Below, one piece after another: positions 7,295 through 13,817 of a stretch of 31,103 nt of DNA. The stretch lies in the IMG/VR virus record IMGVR_UViG_3300042446_001591, positions 1 to 31,103 of that record. One strand, written 5' to 3'. Position numbers and translations under genes: made by a program. The DNA comes from a virus. The notes beneath the pieces were generated by a model. It was not told the origin of the DNA and searched no databases. It saw nothing but the letters and a program-made list of their open reading frames with translations. Every line of letters begins with the position of its first letter. The first letter of the stretch is position 1.

Positions 7295-8062
7295 ATGAGT
7301 AGTCAAACAAAAATAATTAAAGATATATTATTCAGTTATGAAACAATTTTAGAAAACAAAAAGTTCATAACAGAGGCAATTGAATATGTTAAACTTGAGG
7401 ATACCAATTATAGTAATGTAAGTCATGATAATGATGGTACTCAAAATGATTCAGTAAATAGGGCATTATTAGATGATATAGAATCTGCGGCCAAATCAGT
7501 TGGAATTACCGCAACGATAACAACAGCAAAAACCGGTCACAATACCAGAACAACAACAGGTAATATAAGTACACACACAACTGGAAATGGTGTAGATATT
7601 TCAAAATTGAACGGAATTGGTTCAAATGGGGCAACCAATGGAACAAATGGTAATGATAAGTTTAGAGAGTTAGGAAATAAACTTAAAGATGCGTTAGTTT
7701 CAATGGGATACACTTGGAATAAAGAAATTAATCACCCTAAAGCAGTTCTATGGCAAACAAATACAGGAGGAAACCATTTTAACCATTTACATGTTTCAAA
7801 TAAGACAGGTGAAACCTCAGGTAAACCAACAAGTTTTACCTCAGATACAACCTCAGGTAAACCAACAAGTTCTACATCGGATAAACCAACAAGTTCTACA
7901 TCGGATAAACCAAAAAGTTCTACATCAAATATTACACTTAGTACAACCGAATTAGAATCCGACCCATTGATTAGACAATTTGGTAGTATTCTAAACAAAG
8001 CCCTAAATTTAGATAAAGGACTAACGGAAAATATAAAAAGAATAAAAGGTCTTATAAAATAA
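7295..8062 (+). CDS. M15-like peptidase with a low-complexity tail
   Basis: This 255-residue protein has the zinc-site pattern of the M15 (D-Ala-D-Ala carboxypeptidase / endolysin) family: H94 and D101 in STHTTGNGVDIS and the paired histidines H164 and H166 in GNHFNHLHVS. The N-terminal segment (residues 1-40) is helical and probably not catalytic. Residues about 175-215 are a Thr/Ser/Pro/Lys repeat (KPTSSTSD units), a flexible linker before a C-terminal helical segment. Such enzymes cut peptide bonds in peptidoglycan. The absence of a signal peptide fits either a virion-borne hydrolase or an endolysin that needs a holin. The TATTTATA motif suggests late expression. A usual catalytic Glu is not obvious, so activity is uncertain. 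Confidence 0.72.
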   Translation: MSSQTKIIKDILFSYETILENKKFITEAIEYVKLEDTNYSNVSHDNDGTQNDSVNRALLDDIESAAKSVGITATITTAKTGHNTRTTTGNISTHTTGNGVDISKLNGIGSNGATNGTNGNDKFRELGNKLKDALVSMGYTWNKEINHPKAVLWQTNTGGNHFNHLHVSNKTGETSGKPTSFTSDTTSGKPTSSTSDKPTSSTSDKPKSSTSNITLSTTELESDPLIRQFGSILNKALNLDKGLTENIKRIKGLIK

Positions 8063-8063
8063 A

Positions 8064-8094
8064 AAAACCCACCGATTGGTGGGTTTTGTTTTTG
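8064..8094. terminator. Bidirectional terminator
   Basis: AAAACCCACC (8064-8073) pairs with GGTGGGTTTT (8078-8087) around GATT. A-rich and T-rich flanks on both sides let it serve the peptidase gene and the convergent lipoprotein gene. Confidence 0.88.
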
Positions 8095-8111
8095 TCGTCA
8101 ATAGTAATTAA

Positions 8112-8300
8112 TTACTTAGTTCCAACTTTAGCGGTATCAACTACAACTTTAGTTGAGTCAACTACAACTTTAGCTGAATCAGTTACCATTGTAGAATCTA
8201 CTACCACTGCAGTTGAATCTGTTGATTTAACTTCTGTTGATGTTCCGTTTCCACATGATGCTAATGCTACGATTGCGAATAATGCTACGATTTGTTTCAT
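8112..8300 (-). CDS. Small repeat-containing lipoprotein
   Basis: A 62-residue protein starting MKQIVALFAIVALASC; the lipobox LASC places the lipidated cysteine at residue 16. A glycine/serine-rich stretch follows, then repeats of the type VVVDSTxVxDSAK (residues 31-58). It should be exported and anchored in the cell envelope. The start at 8300 is chosen because it begins the signal peptide; an upstream in-frame ATG at 8378 would add an unlikely extension. Flavobacteria encode many such tiny lipoproteins, so this may be a host-derived gene that alters the surface of infected or lysogenic cells. A TATTTATA motif is 45 bases upstream. Confidence 0.75.
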   Translation of the reverse strand: MKQIVALFAIVALASCGNGTSTEVKSTDSTAVVVDSTMVTDSAKVVVDSTKVVVDTAKVGTK

Positions 8301-8345
8301 AATTGTTTGGTTTTTATTTTTGTTTAAATTTTGTAACTTGAATAT

Positions 8346-8353
8346 TATAAATA
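8346..8353 (-). promoter_or_regulatory. TATTTATA motif upstream of the lipoprotein gene
   Basis: TATTTATA reads on the minus strand 45 bases before the ATG at 8300. The spacing is longer than in the other cases, so this assignment is weaker. Confidence 0.35.
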
Positions 8354-8397
8354 TAGTCAAAGGTAAGGTAATTGTCAATTATGACAAAATATTTTTT

Positions 8398-9663
8398 TTA
8401 AATTATCCAAGAATTAACCTCGTCTAACGATTTAAATACTAATGTATCTAACCCTAATAGAATCTCGTCAACATTCTTTGGGTCAACTCCGCCAATGGAC
8501 ATTCTGAACCATCCTTTATTTCCGTTTGAACCAAAATATTCAAATGGAACCAAACCAATACCACATCTATCAATTAAGAATTTGGTATAAGATTCCATAT
8601 TTGGGAATGATAAAGATTCTCCCAAATAAATTGAAATGTAAATACCTCCTTCAGGTCTTTGACAATCAATACGGAATCCTTTTTGTTTTAACTCATCAAT
8701 CTTATTACAGATTTTGGTTGATATTTCAGAATATTGTTTTGTCTTCATTGTAACAAACCCTGTCATATCTTCATAATCATTTAGATACATTGCCACAGCG
8801 TTTTGTTCTGGTTTTGGAGCCCAAGCCCCGATGTGAGAGAAAACCTCCGTTATTTTGTTCATAATGTCTTGAGGACCAAACGCCCATCCAACTCTGATAC
8901 CTGTGGCACATAATGATTTGGAAATACCATCAACACAAATCAAATAGTTACGAATTTCAGGACATAATGTTAATGGATGTACAAATGAGCTGTCAACACT
9001 CAAGTCAGAATAAATTTGGTCAAAGAACAAATATAAAGGTCTTGAACCAACTTGAGTTGCTCTAACTTTATTTTCATTTACAATTAAATCACAGATATCT
9101 TTTAATGTCTCGGGATTAATAACACGACCTGTAGGATTTTGTGGAGAACAAATGCAAATTAACGATGTGTTATCATTGATTTCCGAATCAATATCTTTAA
9201 CCGTTGGGAAAAATAAATTTTCAGGTTTACACTCAATTTCTTGTTTAACCACTCCGTGTAAAAAACTATAGTGATTATTATTCCAAGATGGAACAGGGTA
9301 AATCACACCTTCACCACTATTAACCAAACTTTTATAAATTGTATAAATTAACGGACGAACTCCACCCCCAATTAAAATTTCATTTTCATTATAATCAATA
9401 CCTTGTCTTTTTTTAAGATATTCACTTACAGATTGTCTTAAATTTAATTGACCTGCAGACAATGGATAATTGGTTAAATTTTCATTATACGATTCAATAA
9501 TATAATCTTTAAGTTTTTCGGGGATTGGATTTATATTTGAATCAAAATCACCAATTGTTAGATTGTGGACTTTTTTAGATTTTGAAATTTCTTTGATTTG
9601 TTGTGATATTTTGATGATTTCGGAGCCAACAATATTGTTTCCTATGTGTGATAATTTTTCCAT
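8398..9663 (-). CDS. PLP-dependent class I/II aminotransferase
   Basis: This 421-residue protein has the complete fold-type I signature: NPTG (176-179), D215 in FFDQIY (pyridine nitrogen), the PLP lysine K249 in GISKSLCATGIRVGW with R257 of the phosphate-binding loop, and a C-terminal WFRMSIGG whose arginine would bind the substrate carboxylate. The N-terminal LTNYPLSAGQLNLRQSV is also typical of aspartate/aromatic aminotransferases. It transfers amino groups between an amino acid and a 2-oxo acid in the cytosol; the exact substrate cannot be read from the sequence. The length is normal and no key residue is missing. A Bacteroidota-type promoter ends five bases before the ATG. An intact aminotransferase is uncommon in phages; it may adjust amino acid supply or tailor a precursor. 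Confidence 0.88.
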   Translation of the reverse strand: MEKLSHIGNNIVGSEIIKISQQIKEISKSKKVHNLTIGDFDSNINPIPEKLKDYIIESYNENLTNYPLSAGQLNLRQSVSEYLKKRQGIDYNENEILIGGGVRPLIYTIYKSLVNSGEGVIYPVPSWNNNHYSFLHGVVKQEIECKPENLFFPTVKDIDSEINDNTSLICICSPQNPTGRVINPETLKDICDLIVNENKVRATQVGSRPLYLFFDQIYSDLSVDSSFVHPLTLCPEIRNYLICVDGISKSLCATGIRVGWAFGPQDIMNKITEVFSHIGAWAPKPEQNAVAMYLNDYEDMTGFVTMKTKQYSEISTKICNKIDELKQKGFRIDCQRPEGGIYISIYLGESLSFPNMESYTKFLIDRCGIGLVPFEYFGSNGNKGWFRMSIGGVDPKNVDEILLGLDTLVFKSLDEVNSWII

Positions 9664-9667
9664 ATGG

Positions 9668-9699
9668 CAAATATAATTCTTTATCTTAATTTAATCAAA
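9668..9699 (-). promoter_or_regulatory. Bacteroidota-type promoter of the aminotransferase gene
   Basis: Minus-strand TTTG (9696-9699), 20 bases, TATATTTG (9668-9675), with the ATG at 9663. A nearly leaderless transcript is expected. Confidence 0.7.
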
Positions 9700-9722
9700 T
9701 ATCTTATACAAATATAATAAAA

Positions 9723-9757
9723 AATCCCCCTGACTTTCAATTCAGAGGGATTCTATT
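9723..9757. terminator. Hairpin terminator after the ferritin gene
   Basis: AATCCC(C)CTGA and TCAG(A)GGGATT pair around a short loop. On the minus strand a T-rich tract follows, closing the ferritin transcript before the aminotransferase promoter. Confidence 0.75.
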
Positions 9758-9776
9758 TTCATTTTTCTAATGTTTA

Positions 9777-10361
9777 TTAAAAATAGGTTTGCTCAAAGTA
9801 TAGAACTTGGAACTTATCAGTTTTACTTATAAGATTTGATGCATTTATTAAATCATTATATTCAACAACAGCATCTTTTTGAATTTCTCTTAGTTCTTGC
9901 AAGAAATCAAAAGTTGTAATGTCGTCAGCAAAAACGGTATGAGAATCTTTGTTATAGGCATTCATCAAGTTCAATTCCATAGTATAAGCCTGATGGATAA
10001 TTTCAATCAAATTTGAGAATGTATGTTTTGGATTTGCCGATGGGATTTGTGGAATCACATTGAAACCTGTCATATAATCTTCTAGTTTTTTTGCGTGTGT
10101 TAACTCACCCAAAGCTTCGTCTTCAAAAAACGCCGCAGCTTTTTTATAATTTACATCGTTACACCAATTTGCGGCTGCTCTGTAAAAATAGTGTGCGGTA
10201 TATTCGTCCTTAATTCTGTCTGTTAATAGTTTAACAACTTTATCTGATAATGTATATAACTTTGGTTCTTTTTCGGAACTAAGTTTGTTTTCACTAGACT
10301 TCTGTTCTGCTAAATTGATTGCTTTGAACAACTGGTCTTTTGTCATTGTAATTTTATTCAT
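9777..10361 (-). CDS. Ferritin-like iron-storage protein
   Basis: This 194-residue protein has the four-helix ferritin pattern: E53 in DRIKDEYTAHYFYRAAANW, the helix-B motif ExxH (E86, H89) in EALGELTHAKKLEDYM, E129 in YTMELNLMNAYN, and the helix-D segment QELREIQKDAVVEYNDLI with acidic and Gln residues suited to the diiron site. The first 35 residues are an extra polar extension not usual in bacterial ferritin. Ferritins oxidise Fe(II) and store it in a shell of 24 subunits. The TATTTATA motif three bases before the ATG suggests late expression, so it might protect packaged DNA from iron-driven oxidation or be a virion-associated protein. A Dps or rubrerythrin relative is less likely. Confidence 0.82.
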   Translation of the reverse strand: MNKITMTKDQLFKAINLAEQKSSENKLSSEKEPKLYTLSDKVVKLLTDRIKDEYTAHYFYRAAANWCNDVNYKKAAAFFEDEALGELTHAKKLEDYMTGFNVIPQIPSANPKHTFSNLIEIIHQAYTMELNLMNAYNKDSHTVFADDITTFDFLQELREIQKDAVVEYNDLINASNLISKTDKFQVLYFEQTYF

Positions 10362-10364
10362 AAC

Positions 10365-10372
10365 TATAAATA
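10365..10372 (-). promoter_or_regulatory. TATTTATA motif (putative late promoter) of the ferritin gene
   Basis: Minus-strand TATTTATA ends three bases before the ATG at 10361. With a -10-like position the transcript would start at or inside the start codon. Confidence 0.5.
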
Positions 10373-10383
10373 CCTTATGTTGT

Positions 10384-10845
10384 TTAATTAAATCGGCCTA
10401 CAGCGTATATATTTTTGATTAATGATTGTGTCATCTTATCCACTACCACTCCTCTTTTTTTATTAGAAGCGTGAGCCATCATGTTGTTTCCCAAATAAAC
10501 CGCAACATGCCATCTTGATGGACTATTTGGACTTATAAAAAATAATAAATCTCCAACATCTATTTTTTCTTTTGGTATTTTAACTGAGGATTTGTATTGA
10601 CTATGAGCGGTTCTTGGGAGAGTAATATCAAAAATTTCATAATAAAATTTTTGAGCAAATGCCGAACAATCAATCCCATTTATTGATGTTCCTCCATAAG
10701 AATATGGTTTTCCTATCCAAGTGTTAATGAATGTATCTAATTTACTTATTTTTGGTATGGTATCAAATGATTTAGTCCTTTGACCAAGGATAAGAAAATT
10801 ATTCAAACATAATAACAATAAAAATATTATAATAATTTTTTTCAT
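10384..10845 (-). CDS. Secreted NlpC/P60 cell-wall hydrolase
   Basis: This 153-residue protein opens with a strong signal peptide (MKKIIIIFLLLLCLNNFLILGQ). The NlpC/P60 domain follows: GKPYSYGGTSINGIDCSAF with the catalytic cysteine C60, the first histidine H113 in RWHVAVYLG and the third polar residue H125 in MMAHASNKKRG. Such enzymes cut gamma-D-Glu to diamino-acid bonds in peptidoglycan. Export through Sec would give a signal-type endolysin that can reach the wall without a holin, or a host-like envelope hydrolase. It is short but complete for this family. It lies just upstream of the ferritin gene on the same strand. Confidence 0.88.
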   Translation of the reverse strand: MKKIIIIFLLLLCLNNFLILGQRTKSFDTIPKISKLDTFINTWIGKPYSYGGTSINGIDCSAFAQKFYYEIFDITLPRTAHSQYKSSVKIPKEKIDVGDLLFFISPNSPSRWHVAVYLGNNMMAHASNKKRGVVVDKMTQSLIKNIYAVGRFN

Positions 10846-10860
10846 AAATTTTTAATGGTA

Positions 10861-10938
10861 TGGTGGTTTCATAGGGATTCGAACCCCAATGTCTTTTCGT
10901 CCGTAGCGAAATATTTTATCCGGTTAAACTATGAAACC
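10861..10938 (-). tRNA. tRNA-Arg(ACG)
   Basis: Minus-strand cloverleaf with acceptor GGTTTCA/TGAAACC, anticodon stem TTTCG/CGAAA and loop CTACGGA (anticodon ACG, for CGN codons), and T arm with TTCGAAT. The 3' end reads A-CCA, the only tRNA in the window with a fully encoded CCA. Confidence 0.92.
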
Positions 10939-10963
10939 TCCGTTGTCCCTATGGGACTGTTAC

Positions 10964-11167
10964 TTAATTGAAAGTATATTGTATATCTTCATTAAATATA
11001 AAACTATTCCCTTCTTGAGTAATACCTAATTTAGTAAGAACTACATTAAACTCTTCTTGAGTGAAAAATTCAACTTGTACTAATTTGTAATAAGAACTCA
11101 ATAACTCAACTATTTCAGGTTTTGAAATTTGATTGGTTTCCAATAATTCAATTAATTTGTCTGTCAT
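10964..11167 (-). CDS. Small hypothetical protein between tRNA genes
   Basis: A 67-residue acidic protein (MTDKLIELLETNQISKPEIVELLSSYY to DIQYTFN) lying between tRNA-Ser and tRNA-Arg on the same strand. It looks like a small helical protein; no known domain is evident. It starts 23 bases after the tRNA-Ser 3' end, so it is probably read from the same transcript as the tRNAs and the structured RNA upstream. Its function is unknown. Confidence 0.6.
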   Translation of the reverse strand: MTDKLIELLETNQISKPEIVELLSSYYKLVQVEFFTQEEFNVVLTKLGITQEGNSFIFNEDIQYTFN

Positions 11168-11189
11168 ATATATTTTTTTTAATGGTTTG

Positions 11190-11273
11190 CGGAAGGGACA
11201 GGATTCGAACCTGCAAAGCTTTTAACACCCGACGGTTTTCAAGACCGCTCGACAACCAACTGTCCACCCTTCC
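11190..11273 (-). tRNA. tRNA-Ser(TGA)
   Basis: Acceptor GGAAGGG/CCCTTCC with discriminator G, anticodon stem GCGGT/ACCGT and loop CTTGAAA (anticodon TGA), and a long class II variable arm (11217-11231 region) as expected for serine. CCA is not encoded. It directly follows the structured RNA region. Confidence 0.93.
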
Positions 11274-11280
11274 GTATAAC

Positions 11281-11665
11281 CGACCTAGCTCGGTAAACAC
11301 ATCGGATTTTTTTAGGTATCGGGGAATCCATCTGCCGATTTTACAGGTTCTTGTAGCTTACTTACTTAAGTTCATACCGTTACTACGAGGACTTCCGACC
11401 TATCTGGGTATGAGGACGGTACTGACCCGTCTTTCCTAGTTCCACAAACTAGTGCATCACCTTAATGCTTCAAACACCAAATATGAGGTTGAGAACTCCT
11501 CTGTGTTGTGCAAATGTAATTATAAATCATTGTAAAATTTATAATTCCATCCGACTATTTCATTCCTATCTCACAGGAACAACACAATATTTTATATTAA
11601 AGAACTTTTATTGACGGGGAGCAGGTCACCAACCTACCAACTACCTACTCCCCATTCCTTATTTG
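11281..11665 (-). ncRNA. Large structured RNA of unknown family
   Basis: No credible protein frame fills this stretch, but on the minus strand it begins just after a consensus Bacteroidota promoter and folds into many strong helices. They include an 11-bp hairpin (11616-11626 with 11643-11653), an 8-bp pairing TGTGTTGT/ACAACACA (11502-11509 with 11579-11586) that encloses a perfect 10-bp hairpin (11518-11527 with 11537-11546), CTAGTT/AACTAG (11435-11451), GACGG/CCGTC (11415-11431) and TCATACC/GGTATGA (11372-11378 with 11407-11413). It ends at tRNA-Ser. Large ornate RNAs such as GOLLD and ROOL occur next to tRNAs in phages, so a comparable role is possible; I cannot assign it to any of them. 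Confidence 0.55.
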
Positions 11666-11671
11666 TGAATA

Positions 11672-11702
11672 CAAAGATACAACATTTTTTTTAACTAACA
11701 AA
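11672..11702 (-). promoter_or_regulatory. Bacteroidota-type promoter of the structured RNA / tRNA-Ser transcript
   Basis: Minus-strand TTTG (11699-11702), 19 bases, TATCTTTG (11672-11679). A second, weaker TTTG-N18-TACCTTTG lies at 11749-11778 on the same strand. The 11690-11839 stretch holds nothing else that I can recognise. Confidence 0.75.
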
Positions 11703-11801
11703 TATTTTTTTGTAGTTCGTTTAGGAATCAAACCACCTCAATTTCCGTCAAAGGTAAATGTTATGATATTAGACCAAAGGACAGTTTCACCGTTTTTCCG
11801 A

Positions 11802-11809
11802 TATTTATA
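11802..11809 (+). promoter_or_regulatory. TATTTATA motif upstream of the holin-like gene
   Basis: TATTTATA stands 30 bases before the ATG at 11840, leaving room for a short leader. Confidence 0.5.
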
Positions 11810-11839
11810 GATTGGCATAAACCTTTAATTAATTTTAAA

Positions 11840-12004
11840 ATGACTAAAGAACAAATCTTAGGTGTTGTTAGACACGCACTTACTTTCATCGGTGCTATCG
11901 TAGTTATGAAAGGACTTGCAACTGATTCATCAGTACAAGAACTTATCGGGACTGCAATTGCTCTTGTAAGTGGTGTTTGGTCAATTATCTCAAAAAAGAA
12001 ATAA
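11840..12004 (+). CDS. Holin-like small membrane protein
   Basis: A 54-residue protein beginning MTKEQILGVVRHALTFIGAI, with two hydrophobic segments: about residues 9-26 (VVRHALTFIGAIVVMKGL) and 34-51 (ELIGTAIALVSGVWSIIS), ending in SKKK. The short hairpin topology, the RHALTFIGA segment and the GVWSIISKK end are typical of small phage holins of the Pam3-gp28 type, which permeabilise the inner membrane to let an endolysin out. It stands alone on the plus strand between a TATTTATA motif and a strong terminator. Candidate lysis partners in the window are the M15-like and NlpC/P60 proteins. Identification rests on pattern only. Confidence 0.72.
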   Translation: MTKEQILGVVRHALTFIGAIVVMKGLATDSSVQELIGTAIALVSGVWSIISKKK

Positions 12005-12021
12005 TTGATAACAACCAAATC

Positions 12022-12062
12022 AATCAAAAAAGGAGGGGAATTTATTTCCCCTTTTTTGATTT
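12022..12062. terminator. Bidirectional terminator after the holin-like gene
   Basis: AATCAAAAAAGG and CCTTTTTTGATT frame a GGGGAA/TTCCCC stem. T runs on both strands let it work in both directions, including after tRNA-Trp. Confidence 0.85.
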
Positions 12063-12063
12063 G

Positions 12064-12136
12064 CACGCCTGGATGGGCTCGAACCACCGACAACTGGTTT
12101 TGGAGACCAGTACTCTACCAACTGAGATACAGACGT
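12064..12136 (-). tRNA. tRNA-Trp(CCA)
   Basis: Acceptor ACGTCTG/CAGGCGT with one G-U, D arm GTATCTCAGTTGGTAGAG, anticodon stem CTGGT/ACCAG with loop CTCCAAA (anticodon CCA), T arm with TTCGAGC and discriminator G as expected for tryptophan. Confidence 0.93.
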
Positions 12137-12142
12137 ATTTGT

Positions 12143-12364
12143 TTATTTCCATTGGTTTTTTCTATTGTATTTCCAAGTTTTGTATTCACTTACTTTAGAC
12201 CAAGGAATGCGTTTATTCGGATTTTTATAACCCTTCTTATAGTATGGATAGAAATTTAATCCTTCATCCCAATAAAGTGGATACCATTCGTTTAGAGAAA
12301 TTAAGTGGTAATCCCTACCACATTGTGATTTTTTAAGCTTTGCTCTGTTTCTGTGTTTTGACAT
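12143..12364 (-). CDS. Small basic hypothetical protein
   Basis: A 73-residue, strongly basic and aromatic protein (MSKHRNRAKLKKSQCGRDYH, then YPLYWDEGLNFYPYYKKGYK and a lysine/arginine-rich end). It lies between tRNA-Trp and tRNA-Cys on the same strand, seven bases upstream of the tRNA-Trp acceptor. The composition suggests nucleic-acid binding, but no motif is recognised. Confidence 0.6.
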   Translation of the reverse strand: MSKHRNRAKLKKSQCGRDYHLISLNEWYPLYWDEGLNFYPYYKKGYKNPNKRIPWSKVSEYKTWKYNRKNQWK

Positions 12365-12421
12365 ATTCTATTGAGTTTATTCAATAGAAGTCATCCGATT
12401 TTTTCATAATATTAATTTTAG

Positions 12422-12504
12422 AGGTCAGAGTCGGATTCGAACCGACGATGACTTTCGTCATTGGTGTTGCAGACCAACCCATTTAACCACTCTAGCACCT
12501 GACC
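12422..12504 (-). tRNA. tRNA-Cys(GCA) with an extended variable arm
   Basis: Acceptor GGTCAGG/TCTGACC, anticodon stem TTGGT/ACCAA with loop CTGCAAC (anticodon GCA), T arm with TTCGAAT and discriminator T, the base typical of tRNA-Cys. The variable region forms a TGAC-GAAA-GTCA hairpin, a class II feature normally limited to Leu, Ser and Tyr tRNAs in bacteria. Confidence 0.85.
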
Positions 12505-12515
12505 TTATATTTAAT

Positions 12516-12701
12516 TTAATCTTTCCATGAGATAAACATTTTATCTGGGGACTTTTCCATCATCTCCTTAGGATTGTCCCATATCATTTTTATTGATGGT
12601 GAAGTTAGTTCCCCATTTGGACATAGCACCACTAATGGTAGTTTTCTCTTGTCTTCACTTATCCGTTGAAGTTCTTTAATAAAATCGTCTATTGTTTTCA
12701 T
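12516..12701 (-). CDS. Small hypothetical protein
   Basis: A 61-residue protein (MKTIDDFIKELQRISEDKRKL, then PLVVLCPNGELTSPSIKMIWDNP). The pattern of an amphipathic N-terminal helix followed by a short strand, LVVLCPNGELTSPSI, resembles small phage proteins of unknown role. It starts 12 bases after the stop of the upstream 114-residue gene and probably shares its transcript. Confidence 0.65.
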   Translation of the reverse strand: MKTIDDFIKELQRISEDKRKLPLVVLCPNGELTSPSIKMIWDNPKEMMEKSPDKMFISWKD

Positions 12702-12712
12702 ACTATTCTGAT

Positions 12713-13057
12713 TTAATGTGTTTGTGCTATTTCTATTAATTTTTTAAGACAATCAAGTTCCGCTTCTTCGTAGGTGTCAAAAACCTTACTTGTCCAAGTA
12801 GCCCAATTAACCCACCACTTTGTTTCATCATACTTTGTTGGATACATGTGTACATTATACTTCTTTCTAAAAAATTCAAATGCTTGTTGGCGTAGTGGTG
12901 CTGAACATACTTGTCCATGAAATTGCTCATGTGATTTACATTGAGTAGGATAACATGTTTTATCATTATGATATAAACCAAAACAAGGTTCATCAAATCC
13001 TAATTCTTTTAAAAGTACGGATTGTTCGTAAGGTATAAATTCTTTTGTTATATTCAT
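12713..13057 (-). CDS. Conserved Bacteroidota-phage protein, unknown function
   Basis: A 114-residue soluble protein (MNITKEFIPYEQSVLLKELGF, then CFGLYHND and a segment APLRQQAFEFFRKKYNVHMY). This ordering, especially LKELGFDEPC and PLRQQAFEFFRKKYN, recalls a family often seen in Bacteroidota phages and in prophage regions; its role is unknown. The C-terminal half (EEAELDCLKKLIEIA) is helical. A TATATTTG box is at 13092-13099 without a clear -33 TTTG. The 5' leader is nearly identical to that of the gene at 13818-14141. Confidence 0.72.
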   Translation of the reverse strand: MNITKEFIPYEQSVLLKELGFDEPCFGLYHNDKTCYPTQCKSHEQFHGQVCSAPLRQQAFEFFRKKYNVHMYPTKYDETKWWVNWATWTSKVFDTYEEAELDCLKKLIEIAQTH

Positions 13058-13092
13058 AGTACTTTATGTTGTATGGTTTATTGCAACGATGC
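13022..13092 (-). repeat. Shared 5' leader, copy 1
   Basis: From the -7 box to the first codons, GCATCGTTGCAATAAACC, ATACAACATAAAGTACT and ATGAATAT agree almost base for base with the leader of the gene starting at 14141. See the matching copy at 14131-14176. Confidence 0.65.
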
Positions 13093-13110
13093 AAATATAT
13101 GACTTTTTTT

Positions 13111-13362
13111 TTATTTTTTCATTTTTATTTCTTTTTTGTAAGTTTCGTTGTAATATTCTATTGGACTGGTACCGTTGTCTCTATAACCATCAGCATATCC
13201 TTGATTATGCGAATCCATTATTTGTTGTTTTTCCATTTCTACCAATCCATCATCTTTTATTTTAGACAATATCATATTCCATGCCGCAACATTGTTATTG
13301 CTAGCTTTAGATAATCTATATTCACAAAATTCCAATAATTCCTGCATTGTTGTTTGTTTCAT
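13111..13362 (-). CDS. Conserved Bacteroidota-phage protein, unknown function
   Basis: An 83-residue, mostly helical protein (MKQTTMQELLEFCEYRLSKA, then VEMEKQQIMDSHNQGYADGY and EYYNETYKKEIKMKK). The segment EMEKQQIMDSHNQGYxDG with a following EYYNETYK is a pattern I associate with small Bacteroidota-phage proteins of unknown role. It starts just downstream (on its strand) of tRNA-like element A. Confidence 0.68.
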   Translation of the reverse strand: MKQTTMQELLEFCEYRLSKASNNNVAAWNMILSKIKDDGLVEMEKQQIMDSHNQGYADGYRDNGTSPIEYYNETYKKEIKMKK

Positions 13363-13381
13363 CTTATTTCTTTTTAAATTG

Positions 13382-13501
13382 TAGTCAGGACAGGATTCGA
13401 ACCTGTATGGTAATGGAAGTTCCTCGACCTCTCCCTAAGTTCAGTGTCTTTGTGCCCTGCCCTTTGTTTTATACTTTGACAACCAATTCCGCCACCTGAC
13501 C
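13382..13501 (-). tRNA. tRNA-like element A (Leu-type ends, anticodon unclear)
   Basis: The ends form GGTCAGG/CCTGACT, followed by a Leu-like D region TGGCGGAATTGG, and a perfect T arm ACAGG-TTCGAAT-CCTGT. The 120-nt length is far above a normal tRNA. The core has no 7-base loop with T33 on a 5-bp stem; TGTC/GACA and GGGAG/CTTCC helices are possible. It may be a degenerate tRNA-Leu or a tRNA-like RNA of another kind. Confidence 0.4.
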
Positions 13502-13509
13502 ATGTTTTA

Positions 13510-13752
13510 TTACGAAATTATAGTCATATTATGAGCATAATTTAATTGTTTCTCCCAAGAATCAATCGGATACCCTGATGATGATGAATGTAAATTTTTA
13601 GACATCTGTTTGAAGGTGTCAGCACAACCTTCTGTAAGCATTCTATAGAGTGGTTCATCAATACCCTCAATAGATTTGGCAGTTTCTCTTACTTCCGATT
13701 CCACTTCATCCATCAGTTTCTTAATCTGATACATTTTTTTTATCGTTTTCAT
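13510..13752 (-). CDS. Small helical hypothetical protein
   Basis: An 80-residue protein (MKTIKKMYQIKKLMDEVESEVRE, then TAKSIEGIDEPLYRMLTEGCAD and a serine-rich stretch SSSSGYPIDSWEKQ). It is predicted helical with a heptad-like N terminus and no known domain. A Bacteroidota-type promoter lies upstream. Its stop is eight bases from tRNA-like element A. Confidence 0.62.
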   Translation of the reverse strand: MKTIKKMYQIKKLMDEVESEVRETAKSIEGIDEPLYRMLTEGCADTFKQMSKNLHSSSSGYPIDSWEKQLNYAHNMTIIS

Positions 13753-13778
13753 AATATTAATTATTTTTAATTGTTTGA

Positions 13779-13810
13779 CAAAAGTATGACCTTTATTTTA
13801 TTTCACCAAA
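13779..13810 (-). promoter_or_regulatory. Bacteroidota-type promoter
   Basis: Minus-strand TTTG (13807-13810), 20 bases, TACTTTTG (13779-13786), 26 bases before the ATG at 13752. Confidence 0.65.
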
Positions 13811-13817
13811 TTTATTT

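Noticed and set aside
8086-8427. A 113-codon plus-strand frame opposite the lipoprotein
   Set aside because: It is the reverse complement of the lipoprotein's repeats (poly Thr/Glu/Ser/Val), a shadow of that gene.
11122-11439. A 105-codon plus-strand frame
   Set aside because: It covers tRNA-Ser and the structured RNA in antisense; the peptide has no protein-like features.
11281-11665. RNase P RNA
   Set aside because: A GGAAAG-like stretch recalls the P4 region, but the conserved ACAG and CGGCUUA-type elements at the 3' side and the matching helix order are not found.
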